The notes under the pieces are model-generated. The model ran no database searches, was not told the DNA's origin, and saw nothing but the letters and a program-made list of their open reading frames with translations. Below are positions 23,170 to 31,784 of a DNA stretch of 33,520 bases, piece after piece (within the stretch, counting starts at the first letter, position 1; every line of letters starts with the position of its first letter). Both the position numbers and the translations under genes were made by a program. Source of the DNA: Halalkalibacter suaedae (lineage in GTDB: Bacteria > Bacillota > Bacilli > Bacillales > Bacillaceae_D); assembly GCF_017939705.1 (NCBI RefSeq), contig NZ_JAGKSQ010000016.1, positions 1-33,520 of the forward strand, read 5' to 3'.

Positions 23170-24843
23170 TTGAACACAGACAATAATGAATTGTCCATCT
23201 ATGCGTTAGGTGGGATGAATGAAATTGGGAAGAATATGTATGCAATTGAATATGCAAATGACATTCTCCTAATTGATTGCGGGAATAAATTTCCTGATGA
23301 AAGTTTGTTAGGGATTGATTTAATTGTACCGGATGTCAGTTATCTAGTTGATAACAAAGAAAAGATTAGAGCATTAATTGTTACACATGGACATGAAGAT
23401 CATATTGGGGGAATTCCATATCTATTAAAGAAACTAAATGTCCCGATATATGCAACTCGCTTTACACTAGGTTTAATCGAATTAAAATTAAAAGAGCATA
23501 AACTGTTAGCTGATACGGAGTTAACTGAAATCACCGCAGCCTCAATGCTAAACTTTAACAAAATTGAAGTGAGCTTTTTTAAAGTAACACATAGCATTCC
23601 AGACTGTCTTGGAATTGTCTTCAAAACACCAGAAGGGACAATTGTACATACTGGTGATTTCAAATTCGATTTAACGCCTGCGACAAAAGAGCATGCGGAT
23701 CTTCATAGAATTGCTGAGATTGGAAAAGAAGGAGTATTACTACTGCTTTCTGAAAGTACAAATGCAGAACGTCCTGGTTCCACCCCGTCAGAGCAAATGG
23801 TGGGCAAACATGTAGAAGAGGCTTTTATTAGAGCTGAACGTAAAGTGATTCTTTCAACTTTTGCGTCGAATGTGAGTCGCCTCCAACAGGTTGTAGAGGC
23901 CGCACGCAAAACAGATAGAAAGTTGGCTTTGCTTGGTCGTAGCATGGTAAATGTTGTTGAAGTGGCAATGGAGCGAGGTTATCTAGAAATACCAGAGGGG
24001 ATGTTGATTGATCAAAATCAAATTAACGAATTACCTCCTGAAAAAGTAGCTATTCTATGTACTGGAAGTCAAGGAGAGCCAGGAGCTGCACTATCAAGAT
24101 TATCTACTGGGAATTTTAGAGGGGTAGAGATATTAGCCGAGGATACGGTGATTTTTGCTGCAGGTCCAATCCCAGGTAATGAACGAAATGTAACGAAAAT
24201 TGTAGACAACTTGTATACAATTGGAGCAAAAGTTATTTATGGTTCTGGTAGTACGTCGGGTATGCATGTTTCGGGACATGGATATCAGGAGGACTTAAAA
24301 TGGATGCTTACATTATTGAAACCGAAATACCTAATACCTGTACATGGTGAATATCGTATGCTACATCAGCATCGACTCTTAGCCGAAGCTGTAGGGGTAG
24401 AACCTGGAAATACATTTATTATGAATAATGGTGATGTCGTTGATATTAAAGAATCCGTTGCACGTCAGACAAGGACAATACCTGCAGGTAACACGTATGT
24501 AGATGGAGTGGGTGTAGGGGATGTTGGAGATATTGTTCTACGAGATCGTAAACAACTTTCAGAAGATGGCATGCTTGTTAGTGTTTTGACACTAAGTAAA
24601 CTAGACGGCAAGCTTATATCGGGACCAGACACCATTTCTCGTGGATTTGTTTACAACCGAGACGCAGAGGAATTGCTAAAAGAAGTAGAACGATTAATTA
24701 CGAAAACAGTCAATGAACTCCAGGCAGAAAATAAGCAACAATGGAATACGATCAAACAAGCGATCAGAAAAACAATTGGACAGTATTTATTTTCTCAAAC
24801 TAGAAGAAGACCGATGATTATACCTATAATTATAGAAGTATAG
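23170..24843 (+). CDS. Ribonuclease J (J1-like paralogue)
   Basis: The 557-residue protein is an RNase J, a metallo-beta-lactamase/beta-CASP nuclease with endonuclease and 5'-3' exonuclease activity on RNA. Visible motifs are LGGMNEIGKN, the metal site THGHEDHIGGIPYLL, FKVTHSIPD, HTGDFKFDLTP, LSESTNAERPG, TGSQGEPGAALSR, HVSGHGYQEDLKWML and PVHGEYRM, and the C-terminal RRRPMIIPIIIEV. HGHEDH shows it is of the J1 kind; J2 of B. subtilis has a degenerate HGHDEN. TTG 23170 was chosen because AGGAGG lies 9 bases upstream. The usual partner of rnjA (rpoY/ykzG) is not beside it, so this may be a third paralogue. Confidence 0.92.
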   Translation: MNTDNNELSIYALGGMNEIGKNMYAIEYANDILLIDCGNKFPDESLLGIDLIVPDVSYLVDNKEKIRALIVTHGHEDHIGGIPYLLKKLNVPIYATRFTLGLIELKLKEHKLLADTELTEITAASMLNFNKIEVSFFKVTHSIPDCLGIVFKTPEGTIVHTGDFKFDLTPATKEHADLHRIAEIGKEGVLLLLSESTNAERPGSTPSEQMVGKHVEEAFIRAERKVILSTFASNVSRLQQVVEAARKTDRKLALLGRSMVNVVEVAMERGYLEIPEGMLIDQNQINELPPEKVAILCTGSQGEPGAALSRLSTGNFRGVEILAEDTVIFAAGPIPGNERNVTKIVDNLYTIGAKVIYGSGSTSGMHVSGHGYQEDLKWMLTLLKPKYLIPVHGEYRMLHQHRLLAEAVGVEPGNTFIMNNGDVVDIKESVARQTRTIPAGNTYVDGVGVGDVGDIVLRDRKQLSEDGMLVSVLTLSKLDGKLISGPDTISRGFVYNRDAEELLKEVERLITKTVNELQAENKQQWNTIKQAIRKTIGQYLFSQTRRRPMIIPIIIEV

Positions 24844-24861
24844 CTCATGTTTAACATGCTT

Positions 24862-24910
24862 AAAAAAGCCAATGACAAAGTTGAAAGTGACTTTTCATAG
24901 GCTTTTTTTT
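24862..24910 (+). terminator. Terminator of the RNase J gene
   Basis: AAAAAAGCC pairs with GGCTTTTTT, with an inner AAAGTT/GACTTT segment, followed by a run of T. Confidence 0.8.
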
Positions 24911-24979
24911 ATGGAAGAGGTATTTGTCGAAATGAAATAGAAGTATAATCATTAATAAAAAGGAAAAGATGGTGGGTAA

Positions 24980-27160
24980 ATGAGCAACAACCGTTTTTCT
25001 ATAGGAGAGCAAGTGATTGACTATACGTATATCGTAGGGCTGACTCTTATTCTCTCTTCAATCATTTATTTTTTTGCAGCGAATTGGAGCGGTCTGAGTC
25101 GCGATGCAAAGATCTTATTAGTTATTTTATGCATTTTAGTTTTTTATGGTTGTTCTTTTTTATTTCGGTGGATGTTAGGGACGAGACCATTTATCGGAAA
25201 ACTATTTCTATTTAGTGGGGTTATTTCATTTGGTGTAGGCGTTGCACTGATAGGGCAAACGTATAACTCCCATGCAGATAGCTATTTATTGTTTTTAATT
25301 TGGTTGATTCCAGTAGTAATGCTTGCGTATATCACGAGGTTTCAAGCATTCTACGTATTATCCTATGTCCTTTTTCATCTTATGTCCTATTTCTATATGG
25401 TTCCATCTTCAGTATCAATGTACAGATCAGAGGGAGAAATGATTCTTCTGTTGGTTTGTCTAGCTATCATTAATATCATTCTCTTTGGCTTGTTGAGAAC
25501 GAATCTGATTGAGTCCAAATTTCTAACTTATGCTACAGTCATCATATTTCATCTCATCTGGATCATACTAACTTTCAGATGGTCTTTTGAATCATACAAT
25601 CTGCTGTTAAATGGTAGCTATATCCTACTATTAACCGTCATTTTATACCTCGAAGTCAAAGGAAAAGGAAGTCGGTCTTCCTTTATTATAACCGTTATTT
25701 CATTAGCGACTTTTATATCAATATGGCTAATAAGTTGGACGTTTGAGTATTTTACGGAGTTTATTTTATTTTTCATTGTTTTGTTTGTGATCGCTTTGAT
25801 CATAGCAAACATCTATTTTATCAGGTGGTTAAGGTTGAAGCTGAGAATGAGTCCAACAGCGAGTAAGCCCTGGTGGCAAAAGCTTCTTGTTGGGACAGTA
25901 AGTGCGGTAAGTGCACTACTCGTAACCCTATCTTTTGTTGGTTTAACGATATTGTTTTTCGGTGAAATGATTTCCTCGTTTTATGTCATTATTGGGCTTC
26001 TTTTCATTGTCGTTTCTGTATTCCTAGGAAAACAAATGGATGATACGGTGAAATATACATTGATCCATGTCGGAATTCTTCTTGCTCTAGTCTTTTCGTG
26101 GGATATTCCGCTGATCCTAGCCGTTCTATTCTTGTGTCTTCTTCCTGTGATCTGGACAAAGACATCAAGTCGAGCGGTTCGTGTTTTTGTCTACTTATCC
26201 GGGACAGTTTTTCTTTTTATCACTCTATTAAAATTCGATCTTGAATCTGATTTGTTAGTCCTCATTTTTGTTATAGTGAATAGTCTTATCTTTATGTTAG
26301 GTGATAAGGTGACTGGAAAAGAGACTCGGTCGCTGCTTAAACATAATTCACTGTTTTATGGTTTGTTGTTTGGATTTATTCTCACGTTCTTCGAGCTAAA
26401 TCAGTGGTTATACGTCACTTATAATTCATCTTTCTTTATCATTACTACATTTCTTGGTTATCGTTATATTAGAAAGGAATTACAGCTGCAATTTCGAATT
26501 GTTTCGTTCTTTTGGTTTGCTTTCCTATTTTATAAATATTACGATCTGGTCTGGAAGCTTGTTCACAAATCTATTGCTTTATCCCTTATCGGAATCGTCT
26601 TCTTACTAATCGCAATTTTACTTGATCGTAAAAGATTCTTTAACCAACAAAAGCAGAAATCAAATTGGGTAAAAAAAGATGTCGCTATAATGATTGTTAT
26701 TGTTCTGCAAATTAGTTTCATAGGTTATCAGTATTTTAATAATGAACATGTTCTTTCGAATGGTGCTCTGATTAAATTAGAGCTTGAGCCAGTTGATCCT
26801 AGATCGCTTTTGCAAGGAGATTATGTTGTGTTGAACTATGAAATCTCTAATATTGAAAGCCTATCAGATCAATTAGAAGCTGGTGAGAAGATTCAGCTCG
26901 TTTTATCATTAAACGAAGAAAATGATGTTTATGAGTATGCAGGTATATATTATGTTAATGGTGAATCCAATAAGCCTTATCAACGTTTAGAAAATGATGT
27001 TGTCATTAATGGAGTAGCTGATGGTTCGAATGGGATTATTTATGGAATTGAAAATTACTTTATTGAGGAAGGAACAGGCCTCGAAATTGAGCAAGAAGCT
27101 AGTTATGCCTATGTAAGAGTAGCGACAAATGGTAACAGTTTAATAGTGGATATAGAGTAA
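24980..27160 (+). CDS. DUF2157/DUF4401/GDYXXLXY membrane protein
   Basis: The 726-residue protein has an N-terminal DUF2157-like region (about residues 1-150, with FFAANWSGLSRDAKILL and GQTYNSHADSYLLF), then many membrane helices in the DUF4401 manner, one more helix near 570 and a C-terminal extracytoplasmic domain. That domain contains SLLQGDYVVLNYEIS at about residue 607, the motif that names the GDYXXLXY family. Homologues in other bacteria are often split into separate genes, so this is a natural fusion. It is transcribed alone between two terminators. Function is unknown; a role in the envelope is likely from topology only. The start has AAAAGATGG, a modest ribosome site. Confidence 0.85.
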   Translation: MSNNRFSIGEQVIDYTYIVGLTLILSSIIYFFAANWSGLSRDAKILLVILCILVFYGCSFLFRWMLGTRPFIGKLFLFSGVISFGVGVALIGQTYNSHADSYLLFLIWLIPVVMLAYITRFQAFYVLSYVLFHLMSYFYMVPSSVSMYRSEGEMILLLVCLAIINIILFGLLRTNLIESKFLTYATVIIFHLIWIILTFRWSFESYNLLLNGSYILLLTVILYLEVKGKGSRSSFIITVISLATFISIWLISWTFEYFTEFILFFIVLFVIALIIANIYFIRWLRLKLRMSPTASKPWWQKLLVGTVSAVSALLVTLSFVGLTILFFGEMISSFYVIIGLLFIVVSVFLGKQMDDTVKYTLIHVGILLALVFSWDIPLILAVLFLCLLPVIWTKTSSRAVRVFVYLSGTVFLFITLLKFDLESDLLVLIFVIVNSLIFMLGDKVTGKETRSLLKHNSLFYGLLFGFILTFFELNQWLYVTYNSSFFIITTFLGYRYIRKELQLQFRIVSFFWFAFLFYKYYDLVWKLVHKSIALSLIGIVFLLIAILLDRKRFFNQQKQKSNWVKKDVAIMIVIVLQISFIGYQYFNNEHVLSNGALIKLELEPVDPRSLLQGDYVVLNYEISNIESLSDQLEAGEKIQLVLSLNEENDVYEYAGIYYVNGESNKPYQRLENDVVINGVADGSNGIIYGIENYFIEEGTGLEIEQEASYAYVRVATNGNSLIVDIE

Positions 27161-27192
27161 GGGTATAACAAAATGAATAAATTGCCATTTTT

Positions 27193-27237
27193 AAGTCTTG
27201 TTCAATCCTTCTTATAGAGGGTGAACAGGGCTTTTTT
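27193..27237 (+). terminator. Terminator of the GDYXXLXY gene
   Basis: AAGTCTTGTTCA pairs with TGAACAGGGCTT (two G-U pairs) and is followed by TTTTTT. Confidence 0.85.
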
Positions 27238-27331
27238 GTATGCCATGTCGCTGAAGAGCTATTAAATGGTTTTCAACTGAAGGCTTTGGGGTAATAGTAT
27301 AATAATCCTATTTTACTAACTGGTTTAATGG

Positions 27332-27348
27332 TATAATAGTTCTATAAT
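27332..27348 (+). promoter_or_regulatory. Promoter region of the riboswitch transcript (-10 boxes)
   Basis: Two TATAAT boxes lie at 27332-27337 and 27343-27348. The second would start RNA near 27355, the first base of the riboswitch P1 stem. TTTTAC at 27311 may be a -35 for the first with short spacing. Confidence 0.55.
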
Positions 27349-27354
27349 ATTATA

Positions 27355-27447
27355 TATTTCACTGAACAGGCAAACTCATTGAAAGATGAGGACGCAAAGC
27401 TACAGACCTAAAGAGAAATCTATGGTGGCTGAGTTACCAAAGAAATA
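27355..27447 (+). ncRNA. Class I c-di-GMP riboswitch (GEMM-I)
   Basis: The segment contains the GEMM-I core in order: ACAGGCAAACTC, the GAAA tetraloop hairpin (CTCATTGAAAGATGAG), GGACGCAAAGCTAC, AGACCTAAAG with the receptor for the tetraloop, then GGTGGCTGAGTTACC. The P1 arms TATTTC (27355-27360) and GAAATA (27442-27447) close it. An expression platform follows and then a GGDEF-EAL gene, a common context for this riboswitch. Confidence 0.92.
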
Positions 27448-27461
27448 ACTATGTTTTTGAA

Positions 27462-27496
27462 AAGGTTATTTCCATGGGGAATAACCTTATTTTGTT
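27462..27496 (+). terminator. Riboswitch-controlled terminator
   Basis: AAGGTTATT and AATAACCTT form the core of a hairpin followed by ATTTTGTTTTT. Its left arm, GTTATTTC (27465-27472), can pair instead with GAAATAAC (27442-27449), which contains the P1 right arm. Bound c-di-GMP would hold P1 closed, free the terminator arm and stop transcription. Confidence 0.8.
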
Positions 27497-27519
27497 TTTA
27501 GAAAGGAGTGGTGATCAAA

Positions 27520-29796
27520 ATGACATCTCCCAAAACTGCAATGGTGCTTGTTATTGGTATGACTGTTTTGTTTTATGGGTGGATCTGGTTCTTCTCGGCG
27601 AATGAACTGATGAATACCTTAGGAGCGATACTTTTTCCGATTGGTGGAGGAATTATCAGTTTTTTATGGTTGTTTCGATCATTTAGAACCATTCCTGGGA
27701 GGCGAAGGCACTTTTGGTTTTTCTTAAGTGTAGGTGTATTTTGTTACTTATCAGCGAATGGTATTTGGCTATTTACTTTTATTGTTCATGGGAATAACTC
27801 ATATACTGATGCAACTAATTTACTTTGGATGTTAGCTTATTTTTTCTATTTATTTGCGTTGATTATTAAAACAAAGGAAATAGGAAAGCTATTTTCTCAC
27901 AATCCATATTTGTTTAATATCATTGTGTTGATGATTGTTGCGACAGCTATTTGTTTTCATTTTTTGATTGAACCAACTATCGGACATTCGAGCAATTCTA
28001 TTTGGAATAGTTTAATGAATATAGCATATCCAATTATTGATTTGAGTATATTGCTTGTCTTAACATATCTCTACTACTTATCAAAATATACGAACGAAAA
28101 AGCAATTATCTTATTTATTATATTTGGTTTTTTGATTCAAATTAGTGCAGATCTTACATACGTCTACCTTGAGCTTCATGGTTTGTATGTGCCAGGAAGT
28201 GCGGTTGATCCGTTATGGGTACTTGCCATTATGATTATTGGTTATGCGGGAGTACTTGCCCAAGGTCATGTAGTAGAGCATGTTCCAGGGAGTAAGGAAA
28301 CGACTAATATAGGAGATACTGCTTTTTCCTATGTAAGTGTTTTGGTGCTCACTGTTTTGGTTATGAGTAGTTACCAATGGAATTTTAATACGTTAAGTAT
28401 TGGTATTTGTATTATCTTTTTCATGATAATCGGCCGACAGTTTATGATTATTAGAAGAAATGACAGGTTAGTAGAACAATACAGGGAATTAGCATTTTGT
28501 GATTCACTGACTGGATTAAACAATCGGACAAGCTTTAAAGCTGATTTGGATAAAGCAATTTCACAATCGAGAAATAGAAATTCGATGGTGGCGGTGTTGT
28601 TGATTGATCTAGATCATTTCAAGAATGTAAATGACACCCTTGGTCATCCGGTCGGGGACTTGGTTTTAAAAGAAACGGCTACTCGGATCAAGAGAACACT
28701 CGATGAAAAGGAGAAATTATATAGATTAGGCGGAGATGAATTCATTGTGGTGCTTACTGAAACTTCATATGAGAGATGTGTTTTGGTCTCTGAAATGATG
28801 TTACGTGAATTCTCTATACCATTTTTAATCGCTAACCATGAGATAACGATCACTCCTAGTATAGGAATTAGCTCGTTTCCCGATAATGGTCATAATGGAG
28901 AAACATTGTTTAAAGCAGCAGATGCTGCAATGTATCTTGCTAAGGAAAGTGGCAGAAATAAATTTAGATTTTACGATTCGCAGTTAAATGAGATTATGAT
29001 TCGAAAAGTTAAAATTGAAAATGAACTGAGGAAAGCGATTGACCGAAATGAACTCAAACTTTTTTATCAGCCGAAAATAAACCTATATACAAGAGAAATT
29101 TCTGGAATGGAAGCTTTGTTACGCTGGGATCATCATGAACTTTGTGCGATCCCGCCACTAGAGTTTGTTCCAATAGCTGAGGAAACTGGACAGATTGTAG
29201 CAATAGGGGAATGGGTATTAAGGGAGGCTTGTAAACAAAGTAAGGCTTGGCACGAAGAAGGATTTACGAATTTAGCACTATCGGTAAATGTGTCTGTACG
29301 ACAATTTCAACACAGTGATTTCGTTCAGACGGTTCAAGATATTATAATGGAAACAGAAATCGATCCACGATTGTTAGAGCTAGAAATCACTGAAAGTATT
29401 ATGCAAAATGTGGATGAATCAATAGACGTATTAAACCGACTTAGAAAATTAAATATTAAGACCGCGATCGATGATTTTGGAACAGGTTATTCGTCTTTGC
29501 ACATTCTCAAAAACTTGCCGATTGACACGATTAAAATTGATAAATCATTCATTCATGATATCAAAGCTGGTACACAACAGTCGTTGGTAAAGTCGATAAT
29601 TGATATGGGAAAGAATTTAAAGCTTACTGTCGTCGCGGAAGGAGTAGAGCATGAGCACCAAGCGGAGTTACTTGCGAACTATCAATGTGAATTTGGACAA
29701 GGCTACCTCTTTTTAAAACCAGTAAACGCTTACGATTTTGAGAGGTTTCTAGTTAGAAATGATAAGGATAATGTATCTAAATTCAATATGGTTTAG
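27520..29796 (+). CDS. Membrane GGDEF-EAL c-di-GMP enzyme
   Basis: The 758-residue protein has an N-terminal membrane domain of about nine helices (residues 5-310), a GGDEF domain and an EAL domain. The diguanylate cyclase site RLGGDEFIVVL (about residue 402) and DLDHFKNVNDTLGH are intact. The EAL domain keeps GMEALLRW (about 530), VNVSVRQF, ELEITES, AIDDFGTGYSSLHIL, IKIDKSFI, VAEGVE and GQGYLF, so metal and substrate residues are present. Both synthesis and hydrolysis of c-di-GMP are possible. ATG 27520 was chosen with AAAGGAG 11 bases upstream. It is controlled by the c-di-GMP riboswitch just before it, a feedback loop. The membrane domain resembles integral sensory modules but no ligand is evident. 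Confidence 0.93.
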   Translation: MTSPKTAMVLVIGMTVLFYGWIWFFSANELMNTLGAILFPIGGGIISFLWLFRSFRTIPGRRRHFWFFLSVGVFCYLSANGIWLFTFIVHGNNSYTDATNLLWMLAYFFYLFALIIKTKEIGKLFSHNPYLFNIIVLMIVATAICFHFLIEPTIGHSSNSIWNSLMNIAYPIIDLSILLVLTYLYYLSKYTNEKAIILFIIFGFLIQISADLTYVYLELHGLYVPGSAVDPLWVLAIMIIGYAGVLAQGHVVEHVPGSKETTNIGDTAFSYVSVLVLTVLVMSSYQWNFNTLSIGICIIFFMIIGRQFMIIRRNDRLVEQYRELAFCDSLTGLNNRTSFKADLDKAISQSRNRNSMVAVLLIDLDHFKNVNDTLGHPVGDLVLKETATRIKRTLDEKEKLYRLGGDEFIVVLTETSYERCVLVSEMMLREFSIPFLIANHEITITPSIGISSFPDNGHNGETLFKAADAAMYLAKESGRNKFRFYDSQLNEIMIRKVKIENELRKAIDRNELKLFYQPKINLYTREISGMEALLRWDHHELCAIPPLEFVPIAEETGQIVAIGEWVLREACKQSKAWHEEGFTNLALSVNVSVRQFQHSDFVQTVQDIIMETEIDPRLLELEITESIMQNVDESIDVLNRLRKLNIKTAIDDFGTGYSSLHILKNLPIDTIKIDKSFIHDIKAGTQQSLVKSIIDMGKNLKLTVVAEGVEHEHQAELLANYQCEFGQGYLFLKPVNAYDFERFLVRNDKDNVSKFNMV

Positions 29797-29832
29797 TTTT
29801 TCAGATAGTGATGATGAAATTTATAGGAATTC

Positions 29833-29872
29833 AATGTTGATCTAGTTAACTTACTATATCAACATTTTTTTT
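29833..29872 (+). terminator. Terminator of the GGDEF-EAL gene
   Basis: AATGTTGAT pairs with ATCAACATT, followed by TTTTTT. Confidence 0.8.
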
Positions 29873-30012
29873 ATTGAAATTGGAATAGATCGATAATATT
29901 CTAGTGTTATTTATATGGTAGTTTATTTGAAAAGTATGGTATCTTTAGATTAATAGGAAATTTCTTCTTATTATTTTGATGATTGTGTGATAATGAACAA
30001 GGAGAACTTATA

Positions 30013-31662
30013 ATGACAGAAAAACCAATGTATATTGCAGAATCAAAATGGTTATGTGAATTCCGTTATAAGATGGATCCAGATATAATTCCCTCCTCTA
30101 AAATAAGACATGACGAAGCTCAGTTTGCCAATAGAAAACGAGAATATAGTGAAGTTTTATTGGTTTCAAGGGATTTCATGAGAAAATTATTACAATTTAT
30201 GGAGGGTACCCCGACCTTAGTATTAATTTCTGATAATGAGGGTTGTATTCTTGAAATGTATGGAGATCAAATGATACAAGAGAGTGTCCAGGCATTAGGA
30301 ATAAATGAAGGTGTACTATTTATAGAAGAGGAGATTGGAACAAATTCGATCTCTTTTGCTTTGAGAACTAAGGAACCTGTTAAACTTATTGGTTCTGATC
30401 ACTATCATACATATCTGCATACTTCCGCTTGCATGACTGTTCCCTTCTTTCTTGACAATGTTGACGAAGTTTCAGGGACGATTTCTATCATGACAACAAT
30501 CGAGTATGCCAGTTCATTTCACTTGGGTTTGCTTTCTTCTGTAGTAGACTCAATTGAACGAGAATTAAAAATTCTGAGGCAGAATAGGCGTTTAAATCTT
30601 TTGCATCAAGTCATGGCCGATTCGACCCAAAACGGGATTGTGATCACGAATACGGATGGGATAATAACTGACTTTAATCGTGCTGGAGAAAGAATAACTG
30701 GAATTAATCGAAAAACAATTGTGGGTGATTCCATAGAAAAAATCCGACCAATCTATTCTTATATGAAGCAAGTGTTGGATAATGGAAAGAAATTTCAAAA
30801 TGTAGAAGTGACGTTTCATTCGATTGACAAAGGGATAAGCCAAATATGCTTATTAGATGCAATGCCAATTAGTGACGAAAGCCAGAATGTAATAGGGGCT
30901 TATGGTCAGTTTAAAGATATAACCGATCGTATTGAACTAGAAAAACAAGTACTGGCCGCTGAAAAATTATCTGCAGTCGGCAAGCTTGGTGCAGGTCTAG
31001 CACATGAAATTAGGAACCCGCTTACATCTGTAATTGGATTTTTTCAGTTGTTACAGACTGAGCAAGATCAAGAAAAGACAAATAAGCATCATCGAGTTAT
31101 TATGAATGAACTAGAACGAATTAAGCAATTGCTTAATCAATTTGTTTCAATGGCAAAGCCAAGTGAACAAAACAAAAGAGAATGTGATTTAGAGGAGCTT
31201 GTCAGTGAGATAATCTATTTAATGAAGAATCAAGCATCAGCACAAGGTATAAGGATTGATTTTGAATCTAGACTTAAAAAGAATACCGTGGTCACTATCG
31301 ATGAGTCACAAATTAAGCAAATCTTAATTAACCTCCTTCAAAATGCAATGGAGGCAATAGGAAACGATGGCGAAATTAGAGTCACACTTTCAGAAGAGCT
31401 ACGTTTAAACAATTCTTTTGTTCAGCTCCAAGTTGATGATAGTGGGGAGGGTTTAACCGAACAAGAGGTATCGAGTATATTTGCCCCATTCTATTCATCA
31501 AAAAAAGATGGACTAGGACTGGGATTATCAATTTGCAAGCAACTAATTGAATTACATCAAGGAAGTATAACTGTAGCCTCAGTTAAAGGGGAAGGTACTT
31601 CATTTACACTATTACTACCAAGATTTTCTGAAAGAAACAAAGGGTTGTCTCTAGGTGAATAA
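30013..31662 (+). CDS. Cytosolic GAF-PAS sensor histidine kinase (orphan)
   Basis: The 549-residue protein has no membrane segment. Residues about 60-190 form a GAF-like domain with EEEIGTNSISFALRTKEPVK, the pattern of the sensory domain of AcoR-like activators. A PAS domain follows (about 195-305, NGIVITNTDGIITDFNRAGE), then HisKA with the phospho-acceptor His near 331 in GLAHEIRNPLTS, and HATPase_c with NLLQNAMEAI, DDSGEGL and DGLGLGLSI. It is likely to phosphorylate a response regulator, but none is adjacent, as for the sporulation kinases of Bacillus. ATG 30013 has AAGGAG 8 bases upstream. A link to sporulation is only an analogy. Confidence 0.9.
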   Translation: MTEKPMYIAESKWLCEFRYKMDPDIIPSSKIRHDEAQFANRKREYSEVLLVSRDFMRKLLQFMEGTPTLVLISDNEGCILEMYGDQMIQESVQALGINEGVLFIEEEIGTNSISFALRTKEPVKLIGSDHYHTYLHTSACMTVPFFLDNVDEVSGTISIMTTIEYASSFHLGLLSSVVDSIERELKILRQNRRLNLLHQVMADSTQNGIVITNTDGIITDFNRAGERITGINRKTIVGDSIEKIRPIYSYMKQVLDNGKKFQNVEVTFHSIDKGISQICLLDAMPISDESQNVIGAYGQFKDITDRIELEKQVLAAEKLSAVGKLGAGLAHEIRNPLTSVIGFFQLLQTEQDQEKTNKHHRVIMNELERIKQLLNQFVSMAKPSEQNKRECDLEELVSEIIYLMKNQASAQGIRIDFESRLKKNTVVTIDESQIKQILINLLQNAMEAIGNDGEIRVTLSEELRLNNSFVQLQVDDSGEGLTEQEVSSIFAPFYSSKKDGLGLGLSICKQLIELHQGSITVASVKGEGTSFTLLLPRFSERNKGLSLGE

Positions 31663-31680
31663 GCCTGAGATAACCCTTTG
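31638..31680 (+). terminator. Hairpin overlapping the kinase stop codon
   Basis: A 14-bp stem (CAAAGGGTTGTCTC with GAGATAACCCTTTG, one G-U pair) includes the last codons and stop of the kinase gene. No T run follows, so it may be an RNA-end or stability element rather than a classical terminator. Confidence 0.6.
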
Positions 31681-31784
31681 TGAATTATATTAGGGAAGTA
31701 TGGACCGAATTTTTTGGTGAACTGATACTATAGAAGAAAACGTCTCTCTAACCGACGTTAATAAACTAATTCGGGAGGTAATGT

